64,000 nucleotides of DNA from JAWOLE01 sp035263845. Lineage in GTDB: Bacteria > Acidobacteriota > Thermoanaerobaculia > UBA5066 > Gp7-AA6. Every line of letters begins with the position of its first letter. Position 1 is the first letter of the stretch. A program made the translations under genes and the position numbers. The stretch covers positions 35,222-99,221 of the forward strand of contig DATFQY010000123.1 in assembly GCA_035263845.1 (NCBI GenBank). Direction: 5' to 3'. Below the pieces are notes generated by a model. The model was not told where the DNA came from. It made no database searches and saw only the letters and a list, made by a program, of their open reading frames with translations. Positions 8,263 to 16,924 of this stretch are shown here, in pieces.

Positions 8263-10821
8263 CTAGGGCAGCGCGGCCAGCGTCCAGGAGAACAACCGGT
8301 TCGTCCCGCGGTCGGAAACGGTCAGCCTGCCAAATGAGTCAAGGACGATCCCGGTCGGCTGCTTGAAGTCCTTCTCCGGCTTCCACGACCGCTTCAAGGT
8401 TCCGTTGGAGTCGTACTGCGCGACGCGGCTCGCGACGGAGTCGGTCACGAAGACCGTGTCGTTGGGACCGATCGCGATGTACGGCTCCGTGTAGAAGTCC
8501 TTCCACCCGAAGACGGTGAACATCCGCAGGAACTTCCCGTCCCCGTCGAAGACCTGGACGCGGTGGTTGCCCGTGTCCGCCACGTAGATGTTGCCCGCGG
8601 CGTCGGCCGCCAGACCCACCGGCTCCACGAACTGCCCGTTGCCGACCCCGTTACCGCCCCACTCGTTGATCTTGTTGCCCTGCCGGTCGAACCGCACGAT
8701 CCTCTTGTTGCCCGTGTCCGCCACGTAGACCCGGTCTTTGGAGATGACGACCGCGCGCGGTCCGAAGAAGCCGTGCTCCGAGTCCACCACGTTGGCGACG
8801 AACTTTCCGTCGGAGGTCAGGTGCACGATGCGCTGGTTCCAGGTGTCGGCGACCCAGACGTCTCCCTGCGCGTCGACGCCCAGCCCGCAGAGCTCGTTGA
8901 ACTGACCGTCGCCCGGTCCCTTCGTCCCGAACTCCCGCACGAACTGCCCGTTGCCGTCGAGGACCTGGACCCGGTTGTTCTTGGTGTCGGCGACGTAGAG
9001 GTTCCCCTTCGAGTCCACCGCAAGGCCGCGGGGCTCGAGGAACTGTCCCTGCCCTGACCCCGCAGCGCCGAACTCGCGGGCCGCCGGGAGGACGGCCGCC
9101 TCCGCCCCGTAGTCCTTCGACGAGGTGTCCTGCACCGGCACGTTCAGCGGCGCCAGCATCCCGGTTCCCTCGTCGAGGTCCTTGCGGACGTAGAACATCG
9201 CGTCCTGCGATCCGATCTGGCTCCAGATCTCGTGGAAGAGCCACCAGCGCAGCATGTCGGACATCGTTGGACGCGTGATCGCGTTCTCGCCCGCCGCGGG
9301 TCGGATCGTCTCGGGGAACCACCAGGCCCGGATCGGGACGCGCTTGGCGTTGTACCGGTCGGCGAGCTGTTTCTGAAGCCCTCCTTCCGGGTTCCAGTCG
9401 GCCACGATGATCGGCGTCGAGGCGTCCTCGATCCGCCCGACCCACCGGGTCTGTACGTCGCGCAGGTACCAGGTCAGCGGCCACGTCGCCTCGCCCGTCA
9501 CGGTGATGACCTGCTGGCCCGCCGGCACGCGCGCCTTCGCCTTCTGCACGACCTCCAGCGCCCGCACCAGGTCCCAGTCCGTCTGGACGTACGCGAGCAT
9601 CTCCGCGTGCTTGGGCTCGCGCTCGACGTCGTGAGCGCCGTACTTGAAGGAGGCTAGGTACATTCCGCCCGTGTTGACCGCGAGCAGAATGCCGATGATC
9701 GCCAGGGCGATGCGCGCCCGCTTGTCGTTGCGGTCCTTCCACAGGTCCGCGATCCCGATCGCCGCGAGGATCGTGATGGGCAGGAGGGGATGGACCGTCA
9801 GCCAGGGGACTTTTTCCCGCGCCCAGCCGTAGATCGCCAGCGAGCCGATGGTCCAGAACACCAGGAACCGGAAGAAGGGGTCGTTGCGGCGCGTTCGGAA
9901 GGCGAAGATAGCCGCGAAGAGGAAACCAGTCTCGTAGTAGAGCAGCTGCGGAAAGTAGTAGTACCAGGGCCCGGGGATGCGCGCGATCGCGTGCTGGCCC
10001 ATCCAGTACTTGACCGCCTTGGGGATCGCGAGCCAGTCGCTCGGGTACTTTCCGAAGGCCGAGTACATCAGCGCCCAGATGAAGAGGAAGACCACCCCCG
10101 CGGTCAAGAGCGGCACGAAGTTCGCGCGGATCCAGGAGACCGTGGCGGAGACCGTCTTCCCGGCGGCCCCCTCCCGAGATTTCGCGAGGAAGGCCCGCTC
10201 GAAGAACGTCCAGGCGCCGAACGCGACGAAGAGGACGCCGGTCATGTAGGCGTTCTCCTTGGTGACGCCGGCAAGCGCGAAACAGACCGCCGACCCCGTC
10301 AGCCATCGCTGAAGGCCCGTCTCCAGGAAGTAGCGGAAGCAGAGGATGGTCCCGAAGGTGAAGACGAGCGAGTAGAGGTCTTCCCGGATGAACCTCGAGA
10401 AGTACGTGATGTGCGGGGAGATCAGGATGAGCCCCGCGAAGACGATCGCCGCGCTCTTCCCGATCCACCGCGCCAGAGGGATCGCGAAAGCGATCAGGAT
10501 CAGCCCGAAGACCGCCGGCAGGAAACGCGCCGTCGTGTTGGTGACGCCGGCGATCTTGTAGACGACCGCGTTGGCGTAGTAGAGGAACGGGCCGTGGTAG
10601 GCCGGGTCGTACCGCCACGTGCCGTCCTTGGCGAGCGTGTAGGACTGGAAAGCGTGGATGGACTCGTCGTGGTGGAGCGGCCGCTCCCCGAGCTGGTAGA
10701 AGCGGGTGAAGAGGGCCAGGCCGATCCCGAGAATGAGGGCGGCGCGCACCCCGGGCGCTATCGCCTTTCGGGCGACGGTCGCGGGCGCGGGTGCCTCGGC
10801 CGCCGGTTCCGGGTCGCTCAT
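8263..10821 (-). CDS. Agl23-like GT-C membrane protein fused to a six-bladed NHL propeller
   Basis: An 852-residue protein of the TIGR03663 (flippase activity-associated Agl23) type. The N-terminal ~400 residues hold about nine to eleven TM helices with the first-loop acidic pair in PLHHDESIHAFQ (Asp52-Glu53), the usual place of the GT-C catalytic Asp/Glu. From ~582 to 852 there are six NHL blades, with signatures such as NLYVADTKNNRVQV, DVWVADTWNQRI, RVYVADTGNKRI and NIYVADTGNHRV; blade 5 is degenerate and preceded by VFGWKDFYTEP. The propeller should face the periplasm. It overlaps the upstream DUF2298 gene by ATGA, so the two are translationally coupled. The presumed activity is transfer of a polyprenyl-linked sugar to an extracytoplasmic acceptor. 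Confidence 0.85.
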   Translation of the reverse strand: MSDPEPAAEAPAPATVARKAIAPGVRAALILGIGLALFTRFYQLGERPLHHDESIHAFQSYTLAKDGTWRYDPAYHGPFLYYANAVVYKIAGVTNTTARFLPAVFGLILIAFAIPLARWIGKSAAIVFAGLILISPHITYFSRFIREDLYSLVFTFGTILCFRYFLETGLQRWLTGSAVCFALAGVTKENAYMTGVLFVAFGAWTFFERAFLAKSREGAAGKTVSATVSWIRANFVPLLTAGVVFLFIWALMYSAFGKYPSDWLAIPKAVKYWMGQHAIARIPGPWYYYFPQLLYYETGFLFAAIFAFRTRRNDPFFRFLVFWTIGSLAIYGWAREKVPWLTVHPLLPITILAAIGIADLWKDRNDKRARIALAIIGILLAVNTGGMYLASFKYGAHDVEREPKHAEMLAYVQTDWDLVRALEVVQKAKARVPAGQQVITVTGEATWPLTWYLRDVQTRWVGRIEDASTPIIVADWNPEGGLQKQLADRYNAKRVPIRAWWFPETIRPAAGENAITRPTMSDMLRWWLFHEIWSQIGSQDAMFYVRKDLDEGTGMLAPLNVPVQDTSSKDYGAEAAVLPAAREFGAAGSGQGQFLEPRGLAVDSKGNLYVADTKNNRVQVLDGNGQFVREFGTKGPGDGQFNELCGLGVDAQGDVWVADTWNQRIVHLTSDGKFVANVVDSEHGFFGPRAVVISKDRVYVADTGNKRIVRFDRQGNKINEWGGNGVGNGQFVEPVGLAADAAGNIYVADTGNHRVQVFDGDGKFLRMFTVFGWKDFYTEPYIAIGPNDTVFVTDSVASRVAQYDSNGTLKRSWKPEKDFKQPTGIVLDSFGRLTVSDRGTNRLFSWTLAALP

Positions 10822-13800
10822 CGGGCTCCCTTCAACGAAATCCTGGAAACCGTATTGTTCCCGGAGTTGATCACGTATAGCAAACGCTCCTTCCGGTCCA
10901 GCGTCACGCCGGTCGGGCGGGACAGAGCCGCTCCGGAGTCGTCGGCGGCGATCGTCCGGCGCAGCGTCCCCGAGGGATCCATCACGAGCACCGTGTTCTT
11001 CGGCGGGTTGGAGACGAAGAGCGTGCCGTCGTCATCCACCTCGATTTCCGGCTCCATCCCCATCTTCCAGTCGCCGACGGGGAACTCCTTGCGGAAGGAC
11101 CCGTCCGGCGCGAGCACCTGGATCCGGTGGTTCCCGGCGTCGGCGACGTAGAGGGTCCCGTCTTTGGCCGCAGCGATCCCCACCGGGTCGGAGAACTCCG
11201 CGGGGCCCGAGCCGAGCTTGCCCACCGCCCGCAGGAGCTTCAACTCGCCGTCGTACTGCACGAGCCGCTTGTTGCCCGTGTCGGTGACCCAGACGGTCCC
11301 ATCGGGAGCGACGGTGATCCCGCGCGGCCCGAAGAGATCCCGGGCGGCCGCCTTCCACTCCCCGGCGGTCGTGAAGGACTGGACGCGGCCGTTCCACGTA
11401 TCGGCTACGTACACGGTGTCTCCGTGGATTGCCACGCCGCACGGTTCCTTCAGGCCGTAGGTCCCGCCGCCCCGCCCTCCCCAGCCTCCCAGGAGGCCGC
11501 CGTGGGAGTCGAAGATCCGCAGGCGGTTGTTGCCGAAGTCCATCACCCAGACGCGCCCCTGTCCGTCCACCGCGGCGCCGCGAGGCTCCTTCGTGCCCGA
11601 CCAGGGCGCCGCGGCAGCCGCCGGCTTCTCCTGGATGGACGGCTTCTCCTCGGGCTCGTCGCCGGTGGAGGCAGCGACCGCGGGCGCCGCGATCTTCTCG
11701 CGCACCGGCGCCGTGATCACGTCCTGGACGTTGCCGCCCACGACCCGGTAGATCTCCGCCTCCGCGTTGCCGTAGACGACGCGGAAGAGGGATGGCGTGC
11801 TCTCGAACTTACGCAGCCCGGCCGCGCCGTAGGCCTGCCGCTCCAGCCAACCGACGTACACGTACCCGACGTGGTACTTGCGAAGCAGCGGCGCGACGGC
11901 GTCGGGATCGGGGTCGGAGTAGATCGCTTTGACCGCGGCGCGCCGGGCCTCGACCTCGGATTCGGGGTTCCCGCGCTGCTTGACGTGGTGCTCCCAGCCG
12001 AGCACGGTCGGGAATCCCGTCAGCATCGAGACGCGGGAGAAGTCGCCGTAGGAGTTGCCCTGCGCTTCCAGAACGACGGGCGTTCCCGCGAGGTTTCGGC
12101 GCATCCATAGGACCGCGCGGTACTCGCCCGGGCGCAGCTTCTCCAGGTAGTCGAGCCCGTCGAGCGATGGCTTGCCGGGCCCTCCTCCCTGCGGCCGCGC
12201 GGGGTTGTTGGGGCCGAAGATCCCGCCGCGCACAGCAGTCGCCGCCGTGAAGAGGCAGGCCGCGGCGAGGACCACGAAGACCGCTCGCAGGGCCGTCGGC
12301 CAGCGCTCGTACGTGCCCCTCCGCGAGGCGGCGCCGAAGACGAGCACCGCCGTCGTGACCGCGAAGATCGGCCACGCCTCGGCGTAGAGCTTGAAGAACG
12401 TGTTCATGCGGTCGTAGATGTAGGCCTTCTGGGGAAGAAGCACGAGGAAGAACCCCGTCGCGAGCCAGCCAAACGCCAGCCTCTCCTCGGGCCGGTCCGC
12501 CATCTGGAAAATCGCGAAGAGGAAGAACAGCATCCCGGCGATGCACAACGCGTCGGCCCAGAAGAATCCGGCCAGCAGCACCAGCGCCGCGAGCGGGTAG
12601 GCGGCCCGGCGAAGAACCGACGGCGTCTCCTCCCCGGCGAGCTGGTCGGAGGCGCTGACAGCCCACCACGTCAGCGCGAGGAAGAAGAAGAGGCCAAAGT
12701 GCGTCAGGACGTCCACCCCCCGCCCGCCATGCTCCACGTTCAAGCCGAAGCCCGGCGCGCCTCCCCCCCGGACCCACAGGGGCCGCAGGAACGCAAAGAA
12801 CGCTCCTCCCGCGATGAGCATCGAGGCGAGGGAGCGGATGAACGCGACGACGCCGCGACTGGGATCCGACAGCGCCGACAGGGGCCAGAGGAGGACGAAG
12901 ATCCCGAGCAGCAGCGGCACGTCCCAGGCGTTGGTCAGCGCCTGCACGGCCGCCGCGAAGCCGAGGACGAGGGCGGAGATCGTCCGGCGGCGCGGAGTTC
13001 CCCACGGGTCCGCGTGCACCCGGACGACCTGGAGGCCGCACGCGGCGACGAGCAGCAGCAGCGGCAGGGCCAAAACGTGCGCGTGCAGGTCGGCGAAGAG
13101 CAGGCTCCAGAGCGGGTACTCGTTGATCGTGTCGGGGATGACGCGAGAGGTGGCCCAGAAGTAGTGCCAGTCCAGGTGCCGGGCCTCCCCGCGGCCGTGC
13201 TGCGTGAAGATCCACTCTCGCAGACCCGACAGGTTGCCGAAGGCGAGCGTGAAGGCCGCGCCGGCCAGGCCCGCTCGCAGCCGCCCCCCCCAATCCTTCG
13301 CCAGCGTGAAGGCGCCCTGCGCGATCGTCCCGCCGAGCAGCCCGAAGGCGAGGTTGAAGGTGAAGCGGGTGGACAGGGTGGTCAGGAGGGTCAGGAAGGC
13401 CACCATCTGCTGGCCGAAGACGTAGTAGCCGAGCGGCGCCCCCGCGAACCACGGGTCGGAGGAGGGGAGGCGCCGGGTTCTCACCAGGATGTTGAGGATC
13501 GAGAAGTCCATCGGCTTCTCGCCCCAGAAGATCTCCGGGTTGAAGGAGCGCAGGAGCAGGAAGACCGTGAAACCGAGGAGGAAGACGGCCTCCGAGGCCA
13601 GGATCGTCCGTCGCCGCTCCCGCCAGAACTGTCTCATCCCGCGGCCCCGAAGCGCGAGGCAGAAGAGGCTCGCCAGCGCGAGGAGGGCGAAGCTCGTCCA
13701 CGCGGCCAGGCTCCCCTGGGGCAGGATCCGCAGCCGCACGAGGACGACCGACAGGAACGTCGCGACGGCGAGGCCGAGAATCTTGGCGAACCCGGCCCCG

Positions 13801-14096
13801 CGGTCCTCCAGGTACGGGAAGAGCGACCAGGCCACCGGCAGAGTCACGAGGCCGAGAGCCGCGATCGCGACGAGCCAGATCAGCGCGGCCGCAAAAGAGC
13901 CGACCTCGAGCTCCTGCAGCGGGCGGGCGGAGGCGGGGGAGGCGGCCGCCTGCGGAGCGGGAGTCGCGGGGACCTCGTGGACCGACTTCGCGGCGCCCTT
14001 GTCCGCGGGTGCCTGCGCCTGCGGCGCCGCTACGGCTACAGCGGCGGCGGCGTTGATCAGGACAAGACCGAGTGCGCCCGCGAGCGCGGCGCGCAT
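10818..14096 (-). CDS. DUF2298 (YYY-type) GT-C-like membrane protein fused to a six-bladed NHL propeller
   Basis: A 1092-residue protein. A hydrophobic N-terminus (MRAALAGALGLVLINAAAA) may be a signal or first TM helix. The membrane region (~70-700) has the DUF2298 marks: FWGEKPMDFSILN, GYYVFGQQMVAFL, DTINEYPLWSLLFADLHAHV. A periplasmic segment with YVGWLERQAYG follows, then an Ala/Pro linker and an NHL propeller (~837-1092) with blades such as RVWVMDFGNNRLRI, TVYVADTWNGRVQS, TVWVTDTGNKRL and TLYVADAGNHRIQV, and the paralogue signature WKMGMEPEIEV between blades 4 and 5. It is the first gene of a two-gene operon with the Agl23-like gene. DUF2298 and TIGR03663 proteins are known as neighbours in archaea and Chloroflexi; propeller fusions on both are unusual. 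Confidence 0.83.
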   Translation of the reverse strand: MRAALAGALGLVLINAAAAVAVAAPQAQAPADKGAAKSVHEVPATPAPQAAASPASARPLQELEVGSFAAALIWLVAIAALGLVTLPVAWSLFPYLEDRGAGFAKILGLAVATFLSVVLVRLRILPQGSLAAWTSFALLALASLFCLALRGRGMRQFWRERRRTILASEAVFLLGFTVFLLLRSFNPEIFWGEKPMDFSILNILVRTRRLPSSDPWFAGAPLGYYVFGQQMVAFLTLLTTLSTRFTFNLAFGLLGGTIAQGAFTLAKDWGGRLRAGLAGAAFTLAFGNLSGLREWIFTQHGRGEARHLDWHYFWATSRVIPDTINEYPLWSLLFADLHAHVLALPLLLLVAACGLQVVRVHADPWGTPRRRTISALVLGFAAAVQALTNAWDVPLLLGIFVLLWPLSALSDPSRGVVAFIRSLASMLIAGGAFFAFLRPLWVRGGGAPGFGLNVEHGGRGVDVLTHFGLFFFLALTWWAVSASDQLAGEETPSVLRRAAYPLAALVLLAGFFWADALCIAGMLFFLFAIFQMADRPEERLAFGWLATGFFLVLLPQKAYIYDRMNTFFKLYAEAWPIFAVTTAVLVFGAASRRGTYERWPTALRAVFVVLAAACLFTAATAVRGGIFGPNNPARPQGGGPGKPSLDGLDYLEKLRPGEYRAVLWMRRNLAGTPVVLEAQGNSYGDFSRVSMLTGFPTVLGWEHHVKQRGNPESEVEARRAAVKAIYSDPDPDAVAPLLRKYHVGYVYVGWLERQAYGAAGLRKFESTPSLFRVVYGNAEAEIYRVVGGNVQDVITAPVREKIAAPAVAASTGDEPEEKPSIQEKPAAAAAPWSGTKEPRGAAVDGQGRVWVMDFGNNRLRIFDSHGGLLGGWGGRGGGTYGLKEPCGVAIHGDTVYVADTWNGRVQSFTTAGEWKAAARDLFGPRGITVAPDGTVWVTDTGNKRLVQYDGELKLLRAVGKLGSGPAEFSDPVGIAAAKDGTLYVADAGNHRIQVLAPDGSFRKEFPVGDWKMGMEPEIEVDDDGTLFVSNPPKNTVLVMDPSGTLRRTIAADDSGAALSRPTGVTLDRKERLLYVINSGNNTVSRISLKGAR

Positions 14097-14261
14097 GTTT
14101 TTCCGGCGACCTCTCAATTGGTTCTCAGCGTCCTCGCGGAAGAAGCCGGCGGCAGGGCAGCGTTCTGCAAAGGATGCCCGTGACCCCCTCGACCTGTCGC
14201 CGTAGCACCGGCCAGTATACCGAGAAATTCTGGTACCCTCAGAAAAAGGAAGCGAGAGGCA
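14097..14261. promoter_or_regulatory. Divergent promoter region between two propeller-fused GT-C genes
   Basis: A 165-bp gap. On the minus strand TATACT lies at 14219-14214, about 117 nt before ATG 14096. On the plus strand TACCCT (14234-14239) precedes an AAGGA ribosome-binding site and GTG 14262. No clear -35 for either, so these assignments are tentative. Confidence 0.35.
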
Positions 14262-16886
14262 GTGCCGGAAACGAGCCGAAACGGTCGGTGGCTGGGAATT
14301 CTGTTCCTCTTCGCGGTCGCCGTCCGGCTCTTCCGGGTGGACTGGGACCAGCACCACTTCTTCCATCCCGACGAGCGCGCGATCGGGTTCGCGGTGGAGC
14401 GGCTGTCGCTCCACCCGCTGCAGCTGAACCCTCACTTCTTCGCGTACGGATCGCTGACGCTCTACGTCATCAAGGGCGCCACGTCCTTCCTCGGGAACTT
14501 CCACCAGGCGCTCCGGGGCTACGACAGCAGCATCTTCGCCGGCCGGGTCGTCTCCGCGCTGCTGGGCGCCCTGACTGCGGCCGTCCTGGCGATCCTCGGG
14601 GCGCGGCTCTACGGAAAGGGCGTCGGCCTGCTGGCCGGGTGCCTGATGGCGATGGCGGTGCTCCACGTCCAGAACTCCCACTTCGCGACGAGCGACGTCC
14701 CGCTGACGTTCCTCGTCCTGTGCACGCTTTACTTCCTCGTCCGCATCCTCGACACGGGGAGGATCCGGCACTACCTGCTCGCGGGGCTCTTCACGGGCCT
14801 CGCGATCGCGACGAAATTCAGCGCGCTTCCGATCGGACTGGCGATCGGGCTGACGCTTCTCTACCGCTGGTGGGTCGTCGAGAAGCGCGCGCCGAGGGTG
14901 ATCGGCCGCGGCGCGATGCTCGGGCTCTTCATCGCGGTCGGGTTCTTCCTCGGGCAGCCGTACGCCGTCCTCGACTTCCCGGCCTTCCGCAACGACATCG
15001 TGGAGCAGAGCCGGATGGTCCGCAACGCCGGCATGTTCCCCTACACGAACCAGTACATCGGCGTGCCCAAGTACGTCTACGACATCGGGCAGATGGTGGT
15101 GTGGGGAATGGGGCCCCTGCTGGGCATCGCCGCCCTGCTCGGGACCGCGGTGGCGGTCCGCAACGCGGTGAAACAACGCCGGATGGCGGAGATCGTCCTC
15201 CTCTCCTGGACGATTCCGTTCTTCCTGATCACGGGGTCCTTCGACGTGAAGTTCCCGCGCTATCTCCTTCCCATCTACCCGCTCGTGATCCTCTTCGGGG
15301 CGGCGATGCTCCATCGGCTGGCGGGGGAGAACCGCGCCTGGAAGGCCGCCCTGATCGCCGTCGAGGTGGCGACGGCGCTCTGGCTCGCCGCCTTCATGAG
15401 GATCTACACGCGCCCGCACACGATCGTCACAGGCTCGGAGTGGTTCTACAAGCACGTTCCGGCCGGGGCGAAGGTCGCGAGCCAGCACTGGGACGAGGGA
15501 TTCCCGTTTCCGCTTCCGGGCGACCGCAACCCGGACCGCTACAAGATTGACCAGCTGGGCTACTACGAGCCGGACACGCCCGAGAAGATCGCCGGGATCT
15601 GCCGCGACCTCGCGGCCTCCGAGTGGGCGGTCTTCCAGACCAAGCGTATCTACGGCTCGGTCACCCGCGCGCCGGGGAAGTTCCCGCTGACGACGAAGTA
15701 CTTCTCGGCGCTCTTCTCGGGCGACCTCGGGTTCACGCTGACCAACGAGTTCGCATCGCGCCCGGGACTCTTCGGCATCCAGGTGCCCGATGAGCTGGCC
15801 GACGAGTCCTTTTCCGTGTACGACCACCCCAAGGCCATCGTCTTCAGGAACACGGAGCACCTGAGCGCCTCCGTGATCCAGCAGCGGGTCATGAACGCGA
15901 CCCGCCACCTTTCGCGAAGCGCGATCCTTCTCGCGCGGCCGGGCAAGACACTCGTCGGGACGCCGGAGGTCGAGGAGGAACAGGAGGCGGTGGTCGAGCC
16001 GACCGCGGCGCCGGCGGCCGATGCTCCGACAGCGGCACCGCCGGCCGGCCAGTCGGCCGGACAGCCCGCCGCGCCGCCTCCACCCGCTTCCGCGGGCAAG
16101 CTCGAGCAGCCGCGCGGCGTCGCCGTGACCGCGAGGGGGGACCTCCTCGTCTGCGACTTCGGCCACGAGCGGATCCAGCGGTTCGATTCCGCGTTGAAGC
16201 CCATCGGGACCTGGGGCGGGCCCGGAACCGGGAAGGGCGAGTTCAAGCAGCCGGGGGCCCTGGCCGTCGGCTCGAAGGGGGACGTCTACGTCGCCGACAC
16301 GTGGAACAGCCGGATCCAGGTCTTCGACGACGGCGGCAAGTTCCTGCGCGAGTGGAAGAGCGAGTTCTTCGGTCCCCGCGGCATCGCGGTCGGCCCGGGC
16401 GAGACGGTGTACGTCGCGGACACGGGGAACCACCGCATCGTCCGCTTCGGATCCGACGGCGCCAAGCAGGTCGAGTGGGGCGGCCGCGGCGAGGCGCCCG
16501 GCAAGCTCTACGACCCCATCGGGGTAGCGGTGGGCCCGGGCGAGAAGATCTACGTCTGCGACAACGGGAATGGGCGGATGGAGATCTTCGACCGCAACGG
16601 GCAGGTTCAGAAGGCCTTCCCGGTCCCCGGCTGGCGGCGCGAGGTCTTCTCCGAGCCTCAGGCCGCCGTGGACCGCGACGGGAGCGTCTGGGTGACCGTT
16701 CCCTTGGAGAAGGAAGTCCGCCACTACGCCGCCGACGGAAAGCTCCTCCGAACGATCAAAGCCAAGGAGACCCCCGAAGCGACGTGGGACAAGCCCATGG
16801 GGATCTGCCTCGGCCCCTCCGGCAACGCCCTCTACGTCACCGACCTCGCCGGGCAGGTCCTCCGGCTCGCCCTCCCTCCCGGCTGA
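14262..16886 (+). CDS. GT39-family glycosyltransferase fused to a six-bladed NHL propeller
   Basis: 874 residues from GTG 14262. The first loop carries HHFFHPDERAIGF, the GT39/PMT catalytic Asp-Glu position. Around nine to twelve TM helices follow (for example LLAGCLMAMAVLHVQNSHFA, VPLTFLVLCTLYFLV), with ATKFSALPIG typical of the PMT_2 domain. A soluble segment, an Ala/Pro-rich linker (~567-610) and an NHL propeller (~612-874) complete it; blades include DLLVCDFGHERIQR, DVYVADTWNSRIQV and TVYVADTGNHRIVR, and the blade 4-5 signature reads PGWRREVFSEPQAAV. Transcribed away from the DUF2298/Agl23-like pair, whose propellers are its close paralogues. It should glycosylate extracytoplasmic acceptors from a polyprenyl-phosphate sugar; donor and acceptor are unknown. 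Confidence 0.86.
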   Translation: MPETSRNGRWLGILFLFAVAVRLFRVDWDQHHFFHPDERAIGFAVERLSLHPLQLNPHFFAYGSLTLYVIKGATSFLGNFHQALRGYDSSIFAGRVVSALLGALTAAVLAILGARLYGKGVGLLAGCLMAMAVLHVQNSHFATSDVPLTFLVLCTLYFLVRILDTGRIRHYLLAGLFTGLAIATKFSALPIGLAIGLTLLYRWWVVEKRAPRVIGRGAMLGLFIAVGFFLGQPYAVLDFPAFRNDIVEQSRMVRNAGMFPYTNQYIGVPKYVYDIGQMVVWGMGPLLGIAALLGTAVAVRNAVKQRRMAEIVLLSWTIPFFLITGSFDVKFPRYLLPIYPLVILFGAAMLHRLAGENRAWKAALIAVEVATALWLAAFMRIYTRPHTIVTGSEWFYKHVPAGAKVASQHWDEGFPFPLPGDRNPDRYKIDQLGYYEPDTPEKIAGICRDLAASEWAVFQTKRIYGSVTRAPGKFPLTTKYFSALFSGDLGFTLTNEFASRPGLFGIQVPDELADESFSVYDHPKAIVFRNTEHLSASVIQQRVMNATRHLSRSAILLARPGKTLVGTPEVEEEQEAVVEPTAAPAADAPTAAPPAGQSAGQPAAPPPPASAGKLEQPRGVAVTARGDLLVCDFGHERIQRFDSALKPIGTWGGPGTGKGEFKQPGALAVGSKGDVYVADTWNSRIQVFDDGGKFLREWKSEFFGPRGIAVGPGETVYVADTGNHRIVRFGSDGAKQVEWGGRGEAPGKLYDPIGVAVGPGEKIYVCDNGNGRMEIFDRNGQVQKAFPVPGWRREVFSEPQAAVDRDGSVWVTVPLEKEVRHYAADGKLLRTIKAKETPEATWDKPMGICLGPSGNALYVTDLAGQVLRLALPPG

Positions 16887-16924
16887 GTTTGGCGAAGGAT
16901 CTCCCCCAAGTTAACGGACCCACG

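Noticed and set aside
12699..14183. Plus-strand open frames opposite the DUF2298 gene
   Set aside because: Glu/Arg/Gln-rich shadow translation without domains; the minus strand carries the membrane protein.
16887..16924. Terminator between converging GT39 genes
   Set aside because: Only the short palindrome GTTAAC and C/G runs are present; no stem of useful length.
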